64,000 nucleotides of DNA from Pedobacter sp. PACM 27299 (lineage in GTDB: Bacteria; Bacteroidota; Bacteroidia; Sphingobacteriales; Sphingobacteriaceae), in assembly GCF_001412655.1 (NCBI RefSeq), contig NZ_CP012996.1:3286001-3350000 (forward strand). The letters run 5' to 3'. Position 1 is the first letter of the stretch. Each line of letters begins with the position of its first letter. The position numbers and the translations under genes are program-made. Shown piece after piece: positions 62,892 through 64,000 of this stretch. The notes beneath the pieces were generated by a model that was not told where the DNA came from, did no database searches, and saw only the letters and a list, made by a program, of their open reading frames with translations.

Positions 62892-63851
62892 TTAAAGACT
62901 ATTTAAATCCAGTTCCATTTGAATATTACAGCGTTCATAAGGCGTAGACCTGCCTACTACTTTCTTGAACCCTAATTTCTGATAAAGATTGATTGCTGGT
63001 TTTAAGGAAGTATTGCTTTCCAGGTAAATTTTGGAAGCACCTAGTTCCTTGGCAGCATTAACGATAGCCTGTCCAAGCAACCAGCCAATACTTTTTCCCT
63101 GAATCTTCGGTGAAACCGCCATTTTTGCCAACTCATAATCGTAATCCGGATCATTCATCTTGATCAATGCGCATACCCCTACCGGTTCATCCTGATATAG
63201 TGCCACAAATATCTTCCCGCTTTTATCCAAAATATAAGCTTTTGGATCATCTAAAGCCTTATAATCTGCTGCTTCCATTTTGAAGTAGGTGGAAATCCAT
63301 TCTTCATTCAAAGCCCTAAATGCGGACTGATATTTATCCTCATAAGGCACAATCTGCACGTCCTTACTTTCTCTTCTTTTTTTCTGCTCCTGCACCCTTC
63401 TACACAAAGATTTTTGATCGAGAAGGAACTCCCATTCTTCAATGGCTTCCCAAAGATTGTGTCTTGCTTCCAAAATTACACTGTCTATCGCAGCGTCTAC
63501 ATCCGCACATTGCACTTTAAGCTCCTTCGCAAATTCAATTCCTTTAGGAGTTAATTCCACTAAATTTCGTCGTTTATCAACGCATTCGCGGTTTTCCTGA
63601 ACCAATCCCGCCAGTGTCATTTCCTGAATGATCTTGCTTACTGAAGGCTGAGAATGGCCTATCTCCCCAGCGATTTCTGTGATGGTCTTTTCTCCATCTT
63701 CTGCAAGCACAAAAAATGCAGGGAACCATTTTGGGGCAAACTCCATCTGGTATAACTCATATATTCGGGCAGCGTCATCAGTCACCTTGGAGGTCAGTAA
63801 CCTCAACCTGCTTCCCAAAGCCATTTTCCCTGTTTTCTTGAATAATTCCAT
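62892..63851 (-). CDS. MarR-type HTH fused to GNAT acetyltransferase
   Basis: 319 residues from ATG 63851; a TTG at 63863 is in the frame but inferior. Residues 1-150 are a MarR winged-helix domain ('EKTITEIAGEIGHSQPSVSK', 'MTLAGLVQENRECVDKRRNL'). Residues 165-319 form a GNAT domain with 'LAKMAVSPKIQGKSIGWLLG' (acetyl-CoA loop Q/R-x-x-G-x-G/A type) and 'LGASKIYLESNTSLKPAINL'. Regulator with own or coupled acetyltransferase activity. A palindrome just upstream is a candidate autoregulation site. Confidence 0.93.
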   Translation of the reverse strand: MELFKKTGKMALGSRLRLLTSKVTDDAARIYELYQMEFAPKWFPAFFVLAEDGEKTITEIAGEIGHSQPSVSKIIQEMTLAGLVQENRECVDKRRNLVELTPKGIEFAKELKVQCADVDAAIDSVILEARHNLWEAIEEWEFLLDQKSLCRRVQEQKKRRESKDVQIVPYEDKYQSAFRALNEEWISTYFKMEAADYKALDDPKAYILDKSGKIFVALYQDEPVGVCALIKMNDPDYDYELAKMAVSPKIQGKSIGWLLGQAIVNAAKELGASKIYLESNTSLKPAINLYQKLGFKKVVGRSTPYERCNIQMELDLNSL

Positions 63852-63866
63852 AGATATAATCAATTA

Positions 63867-63880
63867 CATAACTAGTTATG
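63867..63880. promoter_or_regulatory. Candidate MarR operator palindrome
   Basis: CATAACTAGTTATG is a perfect 14-bp palindrome 16 bp upstream of the MarR-GNAT ATG, with a further half-like ATAAC close by (63885-63890). MarR proteins bind such short AT-rich palindromes; position suggests autorepression. Confidence 0.55.
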
Positions 63881-63933
63881 CAAATATAACTAACATCTGA
63901 TATTTTCCAAAAATAAAAGAAATAAAACGTTCA

Positions 63934-64000
63934 TTAGGGATCCATCGGTTCATCAAAATCCAGCTGTAAAGACATAACATTGGGATAAAATTCAACTGCA
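63934..64000 (-). CDS. C-terminal end of an unidentified protein (cut by window edge)
   Basis: Minus frame open from the window end to TAA at 63934-63936, reading 'AVEFYPNVMSLQLDFDEPMD' and P. Too short for identification; it might belong to the next gene on the minus strand. Coding status rests only on the open frame and location. Confidence 0.35.
   Translation of the reverse strand, partial: AVEFYPNVMSLQLDFDEPMDP

Overview
The window looks like a chromosomal segment of a Bacteroidota bacterium, most likely a Sphingobacteriaceae member close to Pedobacter. The grounds are a SusC/SusD pair, a FrnE-like DsbA, a DUF6266 protein, HMM-style TAnnTTTG promoter boxes, AT-rich intergenic DNA with strong hairpin terminators, almost no Shine-Dalgarno sequences, and a short Bacteroidota-type SRP RNA. 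The species call is inference from protein style; no search was run.

Layout. 1-8.3 kb is variable: an aldo/keto reductase tail, a divergent HxlR regulator and esterase/MFS pair (MFS frameshifted), two small disordered proteins, decayed DUF6766 and DUF6266 genes, and a small membrane protein + FAD oxidoreductase + SDR cluster. About 8.7-16.0 kb is an integrated element at the 3' end of a tRNA-Lys(UUU) gene. It carries a tyrosine integrase, an XRE regulator, several unknown genes, a dead transposase fragment, a dense palindrome cluster, and a translationally coupled FRG-domain + DUF262 gene pair that looks like an antiphage defence module. A second, roughly 250-bp copy of the integrase-proximal end sits at the far end (8739-8986). 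It suggests tandem integration followed by decay, and it joins a perfect 33-bp inverted repeat.

16-34 kb is mostly housekeeping: hydrolase, heptose-bisphosphate phosphatase, small transaldolase, SRP RNA, GOGAT gltB-gltD, a SusC/SusD pair, a YdeI-type protein, a SpoU methyltransferase, divergent galK/galM and a FrnE-like protein. 34-38 kb holds three consecutive sensor kinase genes, one of which has lost its phospho-acceptor histidine. 38-49 kb has a TauE/SafE permease, Ohr, a FUSC-type membrane protein, two paralogous TPR proteins, gyrA and a frameshifted hemF. 49-64 kb has DUF4442, AlbA_2 and MATE genes, a WbqC-CorA-MgtE operon, an acyltransferase/glycosyltransferase pair, M28 peptidase, aroQ, xerD, prmC, ribD-EamA-YigZ and a MarR-GNAT fusion with a palindromic operator.

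Several otherwise intact genes (MFS, DUF6266, hemF) are broken by single-base shifts, two of them in homopolymers. Either this assembly carries small indel errors, or these loci are decaying or phase-variable.
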